A stretch of DNA of 64,000 bases from Streptomyces fodineus (GTDB lineage: Bacteria > Actinomycetota > Actinomycetes > Streptomycetales > Streptomycetaceae), in assembly GCF_001735805.1 (NCBI RefSeq), contig NZ_CP017248.1:5146001-5210000 (forward strand), read 5' to 3'. The stretch's first letter is position 1; each line of letters opens with the position of its first letter. The notes beneath the pieces are model-generated. The model ran no database searches, was not told the DNA's origin, and saw nothing but the letters and a program-made list of their open reading frames with translations. This document shows positions 34,067 through 43,420 of this stretch, in pieces. The position numbers and the translations under genes were made by a program.

Positions 34067-35458
34067 ATGTCCGTTTCCCCAGTTCGGCCAGGCCACCCCC
34101 AGCGCTGGCTCATCCTCGGTGTCATCTGTCTCGCCCAGCTCACCGTGCTGCTCGACAACACCGTCCTGAACGTGGCCATCCCCTCGCTCACCCGCGAGCT
34201 GCACGCGGCCACCTCCGACATCCAGTGGATGATCAACGCCTACTCCCTGGTGCAGTCCGGGCTGCTGCTCACCGCGGGCAGCGCCGCCGACCGGTACGGC
34301 CGCAAGAAGATGCTCATCGCGGGCCTCGCCCTGTTCGGCGTCGGCTCGCTGGTGGCCGGACTCGCCGGATCCACCGGCCAGTTGATCGCCGCGCGTGCCG
34401 GTATGGGCATCGGTGGCGCGCTGCTGCTCACCACCACGCTCGCCGTGGCCATGCAGATCTTCACGCCCGAGGAGCAGCCGAAGGCGATCGGCATCTGGAG
34501 CGCGGTCGCCGCGCTCGGCTTCGCGGGCGGCCCGCTCATCGGCGGGTTCGTGCTGAACCACTTCTGGTGGGGTGCGATCTTCCTGGTCAACATCCCGGTC
34601 GCGGCTCTGGGCCTGGTCGCGGTGGTGGCCCTCGTACCGGAGTCCAAGAACCCCCGCGGCGACCGCCCGGACCTGCTCGGCGCGGTGCTGTCCACGATCG
34701 GTATGGCCTCGCTCGTCTACGCGGTCATCTCCGGCCCGGGCCATGGCTGGACCTCGGCTCGCGTGCTCGGTACGGCGGGTGCGGCGGTGGTGGTGCTCGG
34801 TGCCTTCGCCTGGTGGGAGAGCAGGGTCGCCGAGCCGATGCTCGACGTCCACTTCTTCCGGGACCGGCGGTTCATGGGGGCCGTTGCCGGGGCTGTGCTC
34901 ATCACCTTCGGAATGGGCGGCGCGCTGTTCCTGCTGACCCAGCATCTGCAGTTCGTGCTCGGATACGGGCCGTTGGAGGCGGGCCTCAGGACGGCTCCGC
35001 TGGCGCTGACGGTCGTGGTGCTCAACTTCTCCGGGCTGGCGGCGAAGTGGTCCGGCCGGCTGGGTACGCCGGTGTCCATCGCGCTCGGCATGGCGCTGAT
35101 GTCCTGCGGACTGGCGGCCATCGCGGTTTCCCCCGGCGGTTACGCCGCTACTCTGCTCGGTCTGCTGTTGATCGGGGCGGGGTGCGCGGTGGCCAATCCG
35201 GCAATGGCGCACGCCGTCATGAGCGCGATTCCTCCGGAGAAGGCGGGGGTGGGGGCCGGTATCAACGGCACCCTTGCCGAGTTCGGGAACGGTCTCGGTG
35301 TTGCCGTCCTCGGCGCGGTGCTCAGCTCTTCCGTGGCCTCGGGGGAGTCGTTGTCCGCCGGGCTGGGCGCCGGTCAGTTGGTGGGGGCGGTTGCCGTGCT
35401 GGCCGGAGGGTTCCTGGCAGCGGGGCTTTTGCGGCGGGCGGAGCGGAAGGTCGCCTGA
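34067..35458 (+). CDS. DHA2-family MFS drug exporter
   Basis: The 463-residue protein has the DHA2 signatures LDNTVLNVAIPSLTREL in the first span, GSAADRYGRKKMLIAGLALF between spans 2 and 3, and GFAGGPLIGGF in motif C, and is predicted to have about 14 spans. It exports an unknown hydrophobic compound by proton antiport. The perfect palindrome abutting its start and the TetR gene 107 bp downstream on the same strand point to ligand-inducible control. Confidence 0.92.
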   Translation: MSVSPVRPGHPQRWLILGVICLAQLTVLLDNTVLNVAIPSLTRELHAATSDIQWMINAYSLVQSGLLLTAGSAADRYGRKKMLIAGLALFGVGSLVAGLAGSTGQLIAARAGMGIGGALLLTTTLAVAMQIFTPEEQPKAIGIWSAVAALGFAGGPLIGGFVLNHFWWGAIFLVNIPVAALGLVAVVALVPESKNPRGDRPDLLGAVLSTIGMASLVYAVISGPGHGWTSARVLGTAGAAVVVLGAFAWWESRVAEPMLDVHFFRDRRFMGAVAGAVLITFGMGGALFLLTQHLQFVLGYGPLEAGLRTAPLALTVVVLNFSGLAAKWSGRLGTPVSIALGMALMSCGLAAIAVSPGGYAATLLGLLLIGAGCAVANPAMAHAVMSAIPPEKAGVGAGINGTLAEFGNGLGVAVLGAVLSSSVASGESLSAGLGAGQLVGAVAVLAGGFLAAGLLRRAERKVA

Positions 35459-35565
35459 GAGCTCGGGGGGTATGGATAGGTGGGCGGGTGCGGTACGGCG
35501 TGGTTGATCGCGCCCGCGGCGGAGCCGCAGACCAGACACGGCCCTGCGCCCCTTAGGTTGGTGCA

Positions 35566-36351
35566 GTGGCCGGAAACGAGAAAGGTGCGCCGGTGGTGAA
35601 GTCGGCAGGTCGGTCGGCGCGAGCCAGTGTGTGGCTGGAGGAGAAGGCCCGTCGCGGCAGCCGTGGCGGGCAGCCCTCCGGCCTCGACCGCGAGCGCATC
35701 ACGACCGTGTCCGTACGACTGCTGGACGCCGAGGGGCTGGCGAAGTTCTCCATGCGGCGGCTGGCCGCGGAGCTGAACGTCACCGCGATGTCCCTGTACT
35801 GGTACGTCGACACCAAGGACGACCTGCTCGAACTCGCCCTGGACGCGGCCTTCGGCGAGCTGCGGCTGCCCGACCCGGACGCCGAGGCAGAGGACTGGCG
35901 CGAGCAGCTGCGGGGGCTGGCCGCCGAGTACCGGGCCCTGCTGGTGCGCCACCCCTGGCTGTCGCCGCTGGCGGGGCGCTATCTCAACATCGGCCCGAAC
36001 TCGCTGGCCTTCTCCCGCGTGGTCCAGCGGGTGATCCGCCGGGCGGGGCTGCCCGCGCACGGGGTGACGGGGGCGATCTCGGCCGTCTTCCAGTTCGTGT
36101 ACGGCTACGGCACGATCGAGGCCCACTTCTCCGCCCGGATCGCGGACACCGGGCTGAGCGCCGACGAGTACCACGAACAGGCCATGGCCATGGTCGCCGA
36201 GGCCCCTCAGACCGCCGAGGCCGTCGAGGAGGCCAAGGACCTCCTGGCGGCCCGCGGCGGGGACACGGTCGCCGAGATGCTCGACCGCGACTTCACCTTC
36301 GCCCTGGACCTGCTGATCGCCGGCATCGAGGCGATGGTCAGCCGGGGCTGA
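35566..36351 (+). CDS. TetR-family repressor (TetR/tetracycline-repressor-like C-terminus)
   Basis: The GTG at 35566 starts a 261-residue protein. It has a 35-residue basic N-terminal extension, a helix-turn-helix (FSMRRLAAELNVTAMSLYWY) and a C-terminal effector domain with LLVRHPWLSPLAGRYLNIGP, as in TetR-class drug sensors. It probably represses the preceding exporter by binding the 34030-34065 palindrome. The distance between stop and the convergent next gene is only 3 bp. Confidence 0.9.
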   Translation: MAGNEKGAPVVKSAGRSARASVWLEEKARRGSRGGQPSGLDRERITTVSVRLLDAEGLAKFSMRRLAAELNVTAMSLYWYVDTKDDLLELALDAAFGELRLPDPDAEAEDWREQLRGLAAEYRALLVRHPWLSPLAGRYLNIGPNSLAFSRVVQRVIRRAGLPAHGVTGAISAVFQFVYGYGTIEAHFSARIADTGLSADEYHEQAMAMVAEAPQTAEAVEEAKDLLAARGGDTVAEMLDRDFTFALDLLIAGIEAMVSRG

Positions 36352-36354
36352 CCC

Positions 36355-36825
36355 CTACTCCCCGTCCACCAGCCGCGCCGGAAACCCTCCGGTGGCCACC
36401 GGACCCCAGCGCTCCGGTGTCACCCGGATGATGGACTTGCCCTGCTTGACCATCGCCGCGCGGTATTCGTCCCAGTCGGGGTGTTCGCCGGCGATGTTGC
36501 GGTAGTACTCGACCAGAGCTTCCACCGAGTCGGGGCTGTCGACGACCTTGGCCGTGCCGTCGATCTGGACCCAGGGCCCGTTCCACTCGTCGCTCAGCAC
36601 GACCAGGCTGACCCGGGGGTCGCGCTTGGCGTTGCGGGTCTTGGCGCGCTCCGGGTACGTGGAGACGACGATCCGGCCCGAGTCGTCCACCCCGCAGGTC
36701 AACGGCGAGGCCTGCGGCCCGCCGTCCGCCCGGCGGGTGATCAGCAGGGCGCGGTGTCGGGGTCGTACGAAGTCCAGCAGCTCGTCCAGCGATACACGGG
36801 TGTTGGTAGCGATGTTCGGTGCCAT
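36355..36825 (-). CDS. PPOX-class F420-dependent (split-barrel) oxidoreductase-like protein
   Basis: From the ATG at 36825 the 156-residue protein shows the split-barrel flavin fold: ALLITRRADGGPQASPLTCG, IVVSTYPERAKTRNAKRDPR and VQIDGTAKVVDSPDSVEALV. These match Rv1155-like F420-binding proteins common in actinobacteria. The substrate is unknown. It reads in the same direction as YceI and the exporter genes upstream, but a 52-bp gap separates it. Confidence 0.85.
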   Translation of the reverse strand: MAPNIATNTRVSLDELLDFVRPRHRALLITRRADGGPQASPLTCGVDDSGRIVVSTYPERAKTRNAKRDPRVSLVVLSDEWNGPWVQIDGTAKVVDSPDSVEALVEYYRNIAGEHPDWDEYRAAMVKQGKSIIRVTPERWGPVATGGFPARLVDGE

Positions 36826-36876
36826 GGCAAGGCAGCCTAGGGGCAATCTGCGCCCCCGTGGCCGACCCTGCTGTGC

Positions 36877-37698
36877 CTACGCCTGGGGCAGCGAGTCGCC
36901 CTGTACCGCCTGGATGTCCAGCTCCACCCGCAGCGTCGTACCGATCGCCGCGATCCCCGCCTGCAGTACCTGGTTGTAGTTCATCGCGAAGTCCTCCCGC
37001 CGCAGTTCGGCCGTCGCGCGGAACGCGGCCCTCGTGCCGCCCCATGGGTCGGCGCCGGTGCCGAGGTAGGCCAGGTCCAGGTCGACCGGGCGGAGCACGC
37101 CGTGCATGGACAGTTCGCCGTGGACCGTCCAGCGGTCGGAGCCCGACCGGGTCAGGCCCGTCGAGCGGTAGGTGATCTCCGGGTGCCGCTCCACGTCGAG
37201 GAAGTCCGCGGACTTCAGATGCGCGTCGCGCATGCCGTTGCCCGTGTCGACGGACGCGGCCCTGATCACGGCCTCCACGCGGGACTTGGTGACGTCGTCC
37301 GGAGCGATCTCGATCGTGCCGCCGAACTCCGTGAACCGGCCGTGCACGCTGGAGATCCCCAGGTGCTGGGCGACCGCGGCGACGGAGGAGTGCACCGGGT
37401 CGATGGTCCAGGGGCCGGGCGGCGGCAGTTCGGTGCCGCCCTGGCGGGCCAGTGTGACCGTGCCGACCTCGGCCCGGCCGCTCGCGGTGACGATCGCGGA
37501 GGAGGCCGCGGGGGCGTAGCCGATGGCCGTCACGATCACCGTGTACGCCCCTGGCGCCAGCTCCGTGGTGTCCCGTACGGCGCCCTCGGCGTCCGTCTCG
37601 GCGCGCAGCACCTGCGTACCGGTCATGTCGGTCACCGTGACGACCGCGTGCGACACGGCCCACCCGTCCCGCGTACGGATCTTCGCGGTCAGTCCCAT
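36877..37698 (-). CDS. YceI-family protein with N-terminal carboxypeptidase-regulatory-like domain
   Basis: The ATG at 37698 has a GGGAG site. Residues 1-90 form a carboxypeptidase-regulatory-like beta domain (MGLTAKIRTRDGWAVSHAVV and ELAPGAYTVIVTAIGYAPAA). Residues 95-273 form a YceI lipocalin-like domain (WTIDPVHSSVAAVAQHLGIS and SADFLDVERHPEITYRST). YceI proteins bind isoprenoid chains. There is no signal peptide, so it is probably cytoplasmic. The same type of accessory domain is fused to the transporter encoded upstream, which suggests the two work together. Confidence 0.9.
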   Translation of the reverse strand: MGLTAKIRTRDGWAVSHAVVTVTDMTGTQVLRAETDAEGAVRDTTELAPGAYTVIVTAIGYAPAASSAIVTASGRAEVGTVTLARQGGTELPPPGPWTIDPVHSSVAAVAQHLGISSVHGRFTEFGGTIEIAPDDVTKSRVEAVIRAASVDTGNGMRDAHLKSADFLDVERHPEITYRSTGLTRSGSDRWTVHGELSMHGVLRPVDLDLAYLGTGADPWGGTRAAFRATAELRREDFAMNYNQVLQAGIAAIGTTLRVELDIQAVQGDSLPQA

Positions 37699-37800
37699 CC
37701 CGTTTTCTCCCTGCAAGGCCTTACAAAATGGTCGTAGTGCGAACGGCCCGTGGCGGGGGACGTCTCCGGTCGGAGCGTGACCCGCCACGGGCCGGGTGAA

Positions 37801-40347
37801 CTACTCGCCGGGGTGGGCGAGTTCGATGTCGTGGCCGTCGACTCCGGTGCCCGCGACGGTCAGGGCCGTGGCGATGGGCGGGTAACCCGTCGCGATGACC
37901 GTGTAGTCGCCGCTGTCCAGGTCGGTGAAGGCGTACGCGCCGTCCGAGCCGGTGGTGGCGGTACCGACCACGTTGCCCGCCTGGTCGACGAGCGTCACCC
38001 GGGCGTCGGCCAGCGGACCGTGCGGAGCCCTGACGACACCCTGGAGGTGGGCGCCGGCGTCCAGGTCGATCTCGATCCGGGTGACCCCGGTGGCGCCGAT
38101 CTCGACCGGCAGCGCGCGCGGCCGGAAACCGCTCGCGTTGACGGCCATGGTCACCGTGCCCGGCACCAGGTCGGTGAGGGCGAAGTCGCCCTGCTCCCCG
38201 GTGGCGGCGGTGGCCAGCAGGTCACCGCGCACATCGGTGACGATCACCATGGCGTCCTTGACCGGCAGCGCGCTGCCCGCGGCCCGGACCACACCGGTCA
38301 GCCCGCTGGTGCCGCTGAGCAGGATGTCGTACGACAGCGGCTCCTCGCCCACCACGATCGTGGAGGCCTGCGGCTGGTAGCCGTCGGCGGAGGCGATCAG
38401 GACGTAGCTGCCGGTGCCGGGGGCGTCCAGGGAGTAGGAGCCGTCGGGCTGGGCGACCGAGCGGCCCAGCTGGCGGCCGGAGAGGGAGATCAGGGTGATC
38501 GCGGCCTGCGGGACCGGGGCGCTCTCGGCACCTCGGACGTAGCCGTGCACCGGGGTCCCGCCGCCCGCCGTGCCGGGCTCGGCGATCGTGGCGACGGCGG
38601 TGAGCTCCGTGGTCGCGGTCGCCGCGGTGCCGTTCTCGCCGAGCACAGGGGCGGCCCAGCCGGGCACCCGCTCCGGGGCCGGAGCCTCGGCGGCGGCCTC
38701 CGTGGCCGCAAGGACCTCGGCGGGGGCCTCGGTGACCGCGGCGGTCTCGCCCTCGGCGGCCTGCGCCAGGGCTCCCTTGGTCTTCAGCGGGACCTCCTTG
38801 ATGAACAGGGTGATCAGGAAGGCGGCGGCGGCGAGGCAGCCGGCGATGAAGAAGACGTCGGCGATGCCGTGGCCGTAGGCACTCTCCAGCAGCGTCCGGA
38901 TGGGCGCGGGGAGCTTGCCCATGTCCGGGATGCTGTCGGTGGAGCCGGAACCGCCGGCCAGCGCGGCCTGGTACTTCGGGCTCAGGGCGGAGATGCCGTC
39001 CTGGACGTAGTGGGTGATCCGGTGGGACATCACCGCGCCGAGGGCGGAGACGCCGACCGCACCGCCGAGGGAGCGGAAGAAGGTGACCGTGGAGCTGGCC
39101 GAGCCGAGGTCGGAGGGCGCCACCTGGTTCTGCGTGGCGAGGACCAGGTTCTGCATCATCATGCCGATGCCGAGACCCAGCAGCGCCATGAAGATGGCCA
39201 TCTTCCAGTACTCGGTGTCGTACCGGATGCCGCCCAGCAGGACCAGACCGGCCGTCACCAGCACGCCACCGCTGACCAGCCAGGCCTTCCAGCGGCCGGT
39301 GCGGGTGATGAACTGGCCCGAGACGGTCGAGGAGACGAACAGACCGCCGATCATCGGGATGGTCATGACGCCGGACATCGTGGGGGACTTGTCGCGGGCC
39401 AGCTGGAAGTACTGGCTGAAGAACACCGTGCCGGTGAACATCGCGACACCGACGAACAGCGAGGCGAGGGACGCCAGCGTGATGGTGCGGTTCTTGAACA
39501 GGCGCAGCGGGATGATCGGCTCGCTCGCCTTGGACTCCACGAGCACGAACAGCGCGCCGAGGACGATCGAGCCCGCGACCATCGTGTAGGTCTGCCAGGA
39601 CAGCCAGTCGTACTTGTCACCCGCGAAGGTGACCCAGATCAGCAGCAGCGAGACGGCGGCGGAGATGAAGAAGGCACCGGCCCAGTCGACCTTCACGTCC
39701 CGCTTCACGACCGGCAGGTGCAGGGTCTTCTGCAGAACGATCAGCGCGATGATCGCGAAGGGGACACCGACGTAGAAGCACCAGCGCCAGCCCAGCCAGG
39801 AGGTGTCGGTGATGACACCGCCGAGCAGCGGACCGCCGACGGTGGCGACGGCGAACGTGGCGCCCAGGTAGCCGGAGTAACGGCCGCGCTCACGCGGGGA
39901 GATCATCGCGGCCATGACGATCTGCGCCAGGGCGGACAGACCGCCGACGCCGATGCCCTGCACCACGCGGCAGGCGATGAGCATGCCGGCGTTCTGCGAC
40001 AGACCGGCGGCGGCCGAGCCCAGGACGTAGATGACCAGGGCTATCTGGACGAGCGCCTTCTTGCTGTAGAGGTCGGCGAGCTTGCCCCACAGGGGGGTGG
40101 CCGCGGTCATCGACAGCAGGGCGGCGGTGACCACCCAGGTGTAGGCGGACTGACCGCCGCCGAGGTCACCGATGATGTGCGGCAGGGCGTTGGAGACGAT
40201 CGTGGACGACAGGATCGCCACGAACATGCCGAGCAGGAGCCCGGACAGGGCCTCCATGATCTGCCGGTGCGTCATGGGGGCGTGCTCCGCGGAGCCTCCC
40301 CCGTGCTTGGCGTGAGCCCGCACACCGGCTGGTGTGGTCGTTGCCAT
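37801..40347 (-). CDS. DHA2 MFS exporter fused to three carboxypeptidase-regulatory-like domains
   Basis: The first 510 or so residues are a 14-span DHA2 exporter (LSSTIVSNALPHIIGDLGGG, GKLADLYSKKALVQIALVIY, ATVGGPLLGGVI). A variable Ala/Glu-rich linker leads to three tandem beta domains of about 85 residues (590-848), each with a G-x-V-x-x-A...PDGSYSL or TGSDGAYAFTDLDSGDYTVI pattern. Most DHA2 proteins end after the last span, so the extension is notable. It starts 13 bp after the MarR stop and is probably controlled by it. Confidence 0.92.
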   Translation of the reverse strand: MATTTPAGVRAHAKHGGGSAEHAPMTHRQIMEALSGLLLGMFVAILSSTIVSNALPHIIGDLGGGQSAYTWVVTAALLSMTAATPLWGKLADLYSKKALVQIALVIYVLGSAAAGLSQNAGMLIACRVVQGIGVGGLSALAQIVMAAMISPRERGRYSGYLGATFAVATVGGPLLGGVITDTSWLGWRWCFYVGVPFAIIALIVLQKTLHLPVVKRDVKVDWAGAFFISAAVSLLLIWVTFAGDKYDWLSWQTYTMVAGSIVLGALFVLVESKASEPIIPLRLFKNRTITLASLASLFVGVAMFTGTVFFSQYFQLARDKSPTMSGVMTIPMIGGLFVSSTVSGQFITRTGRWKAWLVSGGVLVTAGLVLLGGIRYDTEYWKMAIFMALLGLGIGMMMQNLVLATQNQVAPSDLGSASSTVTFFRSLGGAVGVSALGAVMSHRITHYVQDGISALSPKYQAALAGGSGSTDSIPDMGKLPAPIRTLLESAYGHGIADVFFIAGCLAAAAFLITLFIKEVPLKTKGALAQAAEGETAAVTEAPAEVLAATEAAAEAPAPERVPGWAAPVLGENGTAATATTELTAVATIAEPGTAGGGTPVHGYVRGAESAPVPQAAITLISLSGRQLGRSVAQPDGSYSLDAPGTGSYVLIASADGYQPQASTIVVGEEPLSYDILLSGTSGLTGVVRAAGSALPVKDAMVIVTDVRGDLLATAATGEQGDFALTDLVPGTVTMAVNASGFRPRALPVEIGATGVTRIEIDLDAGAHLQGVVRAPHGPLADARVTLVDQAGNVVGTATTGSDGAYAFTDLDSGDYTVIATGYPPIATALTVAGTGVDGHDIELAHPGE

Positions 40348-40360
40348 GGGCTTCCTTTTC

Positions 40361-40897
40361 TTACGTGTTTGCGGGTGTACGGGTGGTCTCTGCGAATACG
40401 GGCGTGGTCGGTACGGCCACGGGCGCGGTCTGTTCGGCCGGTGGTGCGGGGTGCCGGGTCTGGGCGGACCGGCAGTCGCCGAAGGACGCGCGCAGGCGGG
40501 TCATCAGCCGGATCAGCTGGGCCACCTCGTCGTCGGTCCAGTCGGCGAGCCGCTCGGCGAGCAGATGCGTGGTCCGCCGGGACAGCTCGTCCAGCTGCGC
40601 CAGGCCGGCGGGCGTCAGGCGCAGGATGCGCGAGCGCTTGTCCGCCGGGTCCGGGTGCCGCTCGATCCAGCCGCGCGCCGCGACGTGCGCGACATGCCGG
40701 CTGGTGACCGACATGTCCACGGCGAGCAGCTCGGCGAGCTTGCTCATGCGCATGTCTCCGTGGCTGCCCAGCAGGGTCAGCACAGTGGCCGAGCCGGTCG
40801 GGCAGTCGGGCGGCAGCATCCGCCCCAGGTCCCGCTTCACGGCTCCGACGGCACTGAGCTGACGCGCCAGTTCTCCGAACTGCGCCTGCTCGGCCAT
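40361..40897 (-). CDS. MarR-family regulator of the exporter operon
   Basis: The ATG at 40897 follows GGGAGG. The 178-residue protein has the MarR winged helix (MRMSKLAELLAVDMSVTSRH then DPADKRSRILRLTPAG) and a Pro/Thr-rich C-terminal tail of about 35 residues. It is the first gene of a probable MarR-exporter-YceI operon. Two related inverted repeats just upstream are the likely autoregulatory operator. Confidence 0.92.
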   Translation of the reverse strand: MAEQAQFGELARQLSAVGAVKRDLGRMLPPDCPTGSATVLTLLGSHGDMRMSKLAELLAVDMSVTSRHVAHVAARGWIERHPDPADKRSRILRLTPAGLAQLDELSRRTTHLLAERLADWTDDEVAQLIRLMTRLRASFGDCRSAQTRHPAPPAEQTAPVAVPTTPVFAETTRTPANT

Positions 40898-40913
40898 CAC
40901 ACCTCCCGTATTC

Positions 40914-40961
40914 GTTGCTTGGGGCAACCATAGGTCAATTTGGTTGCTGAAGGCAAACAAA
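40914..40961. promoter_or_regulatory. Double MarR-type operator
   Basis: GTTGC-N5-GCAAC at 40914-40928 and GTTGC-N5-GCAAA at 40943-40957 are spaced 29 bp apart (start to start). The second is extended by flanking TTTG and CAAA (40939-40961). They lie 17-64 bp upstream of the MarR start. Confidence 0.6.
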
Positions 40962-41102
40962 TGGGGGGCTGACCATGCAAAAACTTGGCAAAAGCAAGTG
41001 CTGCAAACGTAAACGTGCAGGTCGGTGCGGGTGAGCTGCCCCCGTCTGTCCCGGTGGCCCCGCACTTGGGCAGGTCACCTGGATTCGCTAGTGTCTCGGG
41101 CC

Positions 41103-41300
41103 ATGGCTAACACCCAGGGCCCCCAGGGCAACTACGACCCCGCCGGCAACACCCAGATGTTCCGCGCGTTCGTCGACGAGGCCCCGCAGGGGCGCCAGCA
41201 GCAGGCGGCCGCTTCCTCCGGTCCCCGCATCGGCCTGATCATCGGTGTCATCGTGGCCCTCGCCGTGGTGGCCGGCGTCGCCTGGCTGGCGATGAAGTAA
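41103..41300 (+). CDS. Small C-terminal-anchored membrane protein (65 aa)
   Basis: The ATG at 41103 begins MANTQGPQGNYDPAGNTQMF. A Gln-rich middle is followed by a single membrane span (IGLIIGVIVALAVVAGVAWL) near the C-terminus. This looks like a conserved Streptomyces tail-anchored hypothetical protein. It converges on the lipoprotein gene, with a 31-bp gap. Confidence 0.7.
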   Translation: MANTQGPQGNYDPAGNTQMFRAFVDEAPQGRQQQAAASSGPRIGLIIGVIVALAVVAGVAWLAMK

Positions 41301-41331
41301 GGCGTACGGCGCCTTCAGGCGATCTCTGCTC

Positions 41332-42108
41332 CTACTTCCACCGGACGGACACGTCCCGCGCCTCGATGTGCATGCCGAGCGGCACGCGCCAGGCGTCGAC
41401 GCACACCGTCCAGGTGGGACGCCCGCGCGCGCCCGGCGCGATCGGCACCGGGAGGTCCACCGTCGAGTCGACCGTCCCCCAGTCGATGCCGAGCGCGCCG
41501 ATGACGTGCGTCCCGAACGTCACCGAGCCCGAACGCACCGCCGTGCCCCCGGAGTTGAGGAAGCCGACGGTCACCTTCTGGCACCAGCGCCGGTCCGTCT
41601 CCTGCGTCGACGGGGTGCCCCAGGAGAGGTCGGCGGGCCCGGGTGCCGTGCTGTGGCCAGGGGTGGGGGTGGCCGGGGGCGAGTCGGGCGCCGCAGGTGT
41701 CGTAGGACCGGGTGTGCCGCCAGGGCCGTCGCCCGTGCTGCCGGGAGGGCTCGGTGGGCCCGGCGAGGGGGCGGGCCGTCCCGGGCTGCCCGGGGCGGTC
41801 GAGCCGCCGCTCGGCCGCGGTGAACCGGGGGCTTGCGTCGGTGGGTTGGCGGTCGCCGTGGCTCCGCCGCCGTCCAGCGGTACCAGTGACACCGAGCCTG
41901 TCGGTGTGGCCGCGCTCCCTGTCTTCGGGCCGCCCGCCGAGCCGACCGCGACATAGCCGCCGCCCGGACCGTGACCCGCGCAGGCGGCCAGTACCCCGCC
42001 CAGGACGACGACGGCCGCCGACGCTGCCGTAACGGCGCCTCGGCGGCCACGTGTCCATGTCGCACGCGTCGTTCGCACGGTGTCGTCCGGACCTGTGGCT
42101 CGCAGCAT
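41332..42108 (-). CDS. Secreted lipoprotein with Pro/Gly/Thr-rich linker
   Basis: The 258-residue protein has a basic N-terminus, a hydrophobic stretch (GAVTAASAAVVVLGGVLAAC) whose LAAC is a good lipobox, a roughly 110-residue Pro/Gly/Ser/Thr-rich linker, and a C-terminal beta domain (TVGFLNSGGTAVRSGSVTFG and RPTWTVCVDAWRVPL) with two cysteines. It is probably anchored to the outer face of the membrane. Function is unknown. It follows sigN on the same strand by 38 bp, so co-transcription is possible. Confidence 0.75.
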   Translation of the reverse strand: MLRATGPDDTVRTTRATWTRGRRGAVTAASAAVVVLGGVLAACAGHGPGGGYVAVGSAGGPKTGSAATPTGSVSLVPLDGGGATATANPPTQAPGSPRPSGGSTAPGSPGRPAPSPGPPSPPGSTGDGPGGTPGPTTPAAPDSPPATPTPGHSTAPGPADLSWGTPSTQETDRRWCQKVTVGFLNSGGTAVRSGSVTFGTHVIGALGIDWGTVDSTVDLPVPIAPGARGRPTWTVCVDAWRVPLGMHIEARDVSVRWK

Positions 42109-42146
42109 CGGGCCAGTGTCGCTGACGAACCGTCAGAACTGAACCC

Positions 42147-43085
42147 TCAGTCGGAGATCAGGCCTTCCCTCAGCTGCGCCAGCGTCCGGGTGAGCAGGCG
42201 GGAGACGTGCATCTGGGAGATGCCGACCTCCTCGCCGATCTGGGACTGGGTCATGTTGGCGAAGAAGCGCAGCATGATGATCCGGCGCTCCCGGGGCGGG
42301 AGTTTGGCCAGCAGGGGCTTGAGGGACTCGCGGTACTCCACGCCCTCCAGGGCCGAGTCCTCGTAGCCGAGCCGGTCGGCGAGCGAGCCCTCGCCGCCGT
42401 CGTCCTCGGGGGCCGGGGAGTCGAGGGAGGAGGCGGTGTAGGCGTTGCCGACCGCGAGGCCGTCGACCACGTCCTCCTCGGAGACGCCGAGCACCGCGGC
42501 CAGCTCCGTGACCGTCGGGGAGCGGTCCAGCTTCTGGGACAGCTCGTCGCTGGCCTTGGTCAGGGCCAGGCGCAGCTCCTGGAGCCGGCGCGGCACGCGC
42601 ACCGACCACGAGGTGTCCCGGAAGAAGCGCTTGATCTCGCCGACCACCGTCGGCATCGCGAACGTCGGGAACTCCACGCCGCGTTCGCAGTCGAAGCGGT
42701 CGATCGCCTTGATCAGGCCGATGGTGCCGACCTGGACGATGTCCTCCATCGGCTCGTTGCGGGAGCGGAAGCGCGCGGCCGCGTAGCGGACCAGCGGCAG
42801 GTTCAGCTCGATCAGAGTGTCCCGGACGTAGGCCCGCTCGGGGCTGTCCTCGTCGAGTGCGGCGAGCCGCAGGAACAGGGAGCGGGACAGCGTGCGGGTG
42901 TTGATGTCCCCCGAGGCCGGCGGAGCCGGGATGTCGGCGGCCGCCGGGGCGGGCGGGGCCGGCACGGCGTCGAGGGCCGTGACGCCCTCGATGCCGTCGA
43001 GGACGTCGAGAGCGTCGAGCTCCTTGGGCGCTGCCTCGCTCTTCGCGGGCGTCAGCACCTTCGAGCTGCCCTGGTCTGCGGACAT
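42147..43085 (-). CDS. sigN: SigB/SigF-family sigma factor, SigN-like
   Basis: The 312-residue protein has an Ala-rich N-terminal extension of about 60 residues, region 2 (RYAAARFRSRNEPMEDIVQV), region 3 (VRVPRRLQELRLALTKASDE) and region 4 (LPPRERRIIMLRFFANMTQS with QIGEEVGISQMHVSRLL). In S. coelicolor sigN lies directly beside sigF, as here. SigN drives expression in the subapical stem of aerial hyphae and controls nepA. A nepA-like gene is in this window. The upstream region has dense short repeats. Confidence 0.85.
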   Translation of the reverse strand: MSADQGSSKVLTPAKSEAAPKELDALDVLDGIEGVTALDAVPAPPAPAAADIPAPPASGDINTRTLSRSLFLRLAALDEDSPERAYVRDTLIELNLPLVRYAAARFRSRNEPMEDIVQVGTIGLIKAIDRFDCERGVEFPTFAMPTVVGEIKRFFRDTSWSVRVPRRLQELRLALTKASDELSQKLDRSPTVTELAAVLGVSEEDVVDGLAVGNAYTASSLDSPAPEDDGGEGSLADRLGYEDSALEGVEYRESLKPLLAKLPPRERRIIMLRFFANMTQSQIGEEVGISQMHVSRLLTRTLAQLREGLISD

Positions 43086-43150
43086 GCCACCCCCTTTGGG
43101 TCGCGGGACGGTCGGGGCGGCGCCGCCTTTCGAGCAACGCAGCCTTCACC

Positions 43151-43235
43151 TGAATACCGGAGCCGAAGGCCCGGCAAACGCGTCTCCGGCAGAATGTCAC
43201 ATGTCGGCAACACGCTGTAGTGACATGTCGACATG
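43151..43235 (-). promoter_or_regulatory. Candidate SigB-type promoter and repeats upstream of sigN
   Basis: On the minus strand GTTT (43179-43176) lies 17 bp before GGTAT (43158-43154), resembling the SigB/SigF-type GTTT...GGGTA pattern, about 69 bp upstream of the gene. Further out lie the palindrome CATGTCGACATG (43224-43235) and TGTCAC-N19-GTGACA (43195-43225). The 335-bp gap 43086-43420 contains no gene. Confidence 0.4.
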
Positions 43236-43420
43236 CGAGATGCGAATCCGCCCTGGAAAGAAGGGGTCTGACGCTTTTTCGGATCCGAACTGTCGGCATC
43301 TGTGCTGGTGAGCGATTCGCCCGCGGTGGTGAGGCATCGATCGGGTTTGCGATGCAGGGTGCGTCCCGGTGTGTGCTTCCGTGCGCCCGCTGTGCTCCGC
43401 CCCGAGGGCTTCTATGGCCG

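Noticed and set aside
37750..40707. 985-codon plus-strand frame opposite the MFS exporter
   Set aside because: It is an antisense shadow with no recognisable domains; the minus strand encodes an unmistakable DHA2 transporter and MarR protein.
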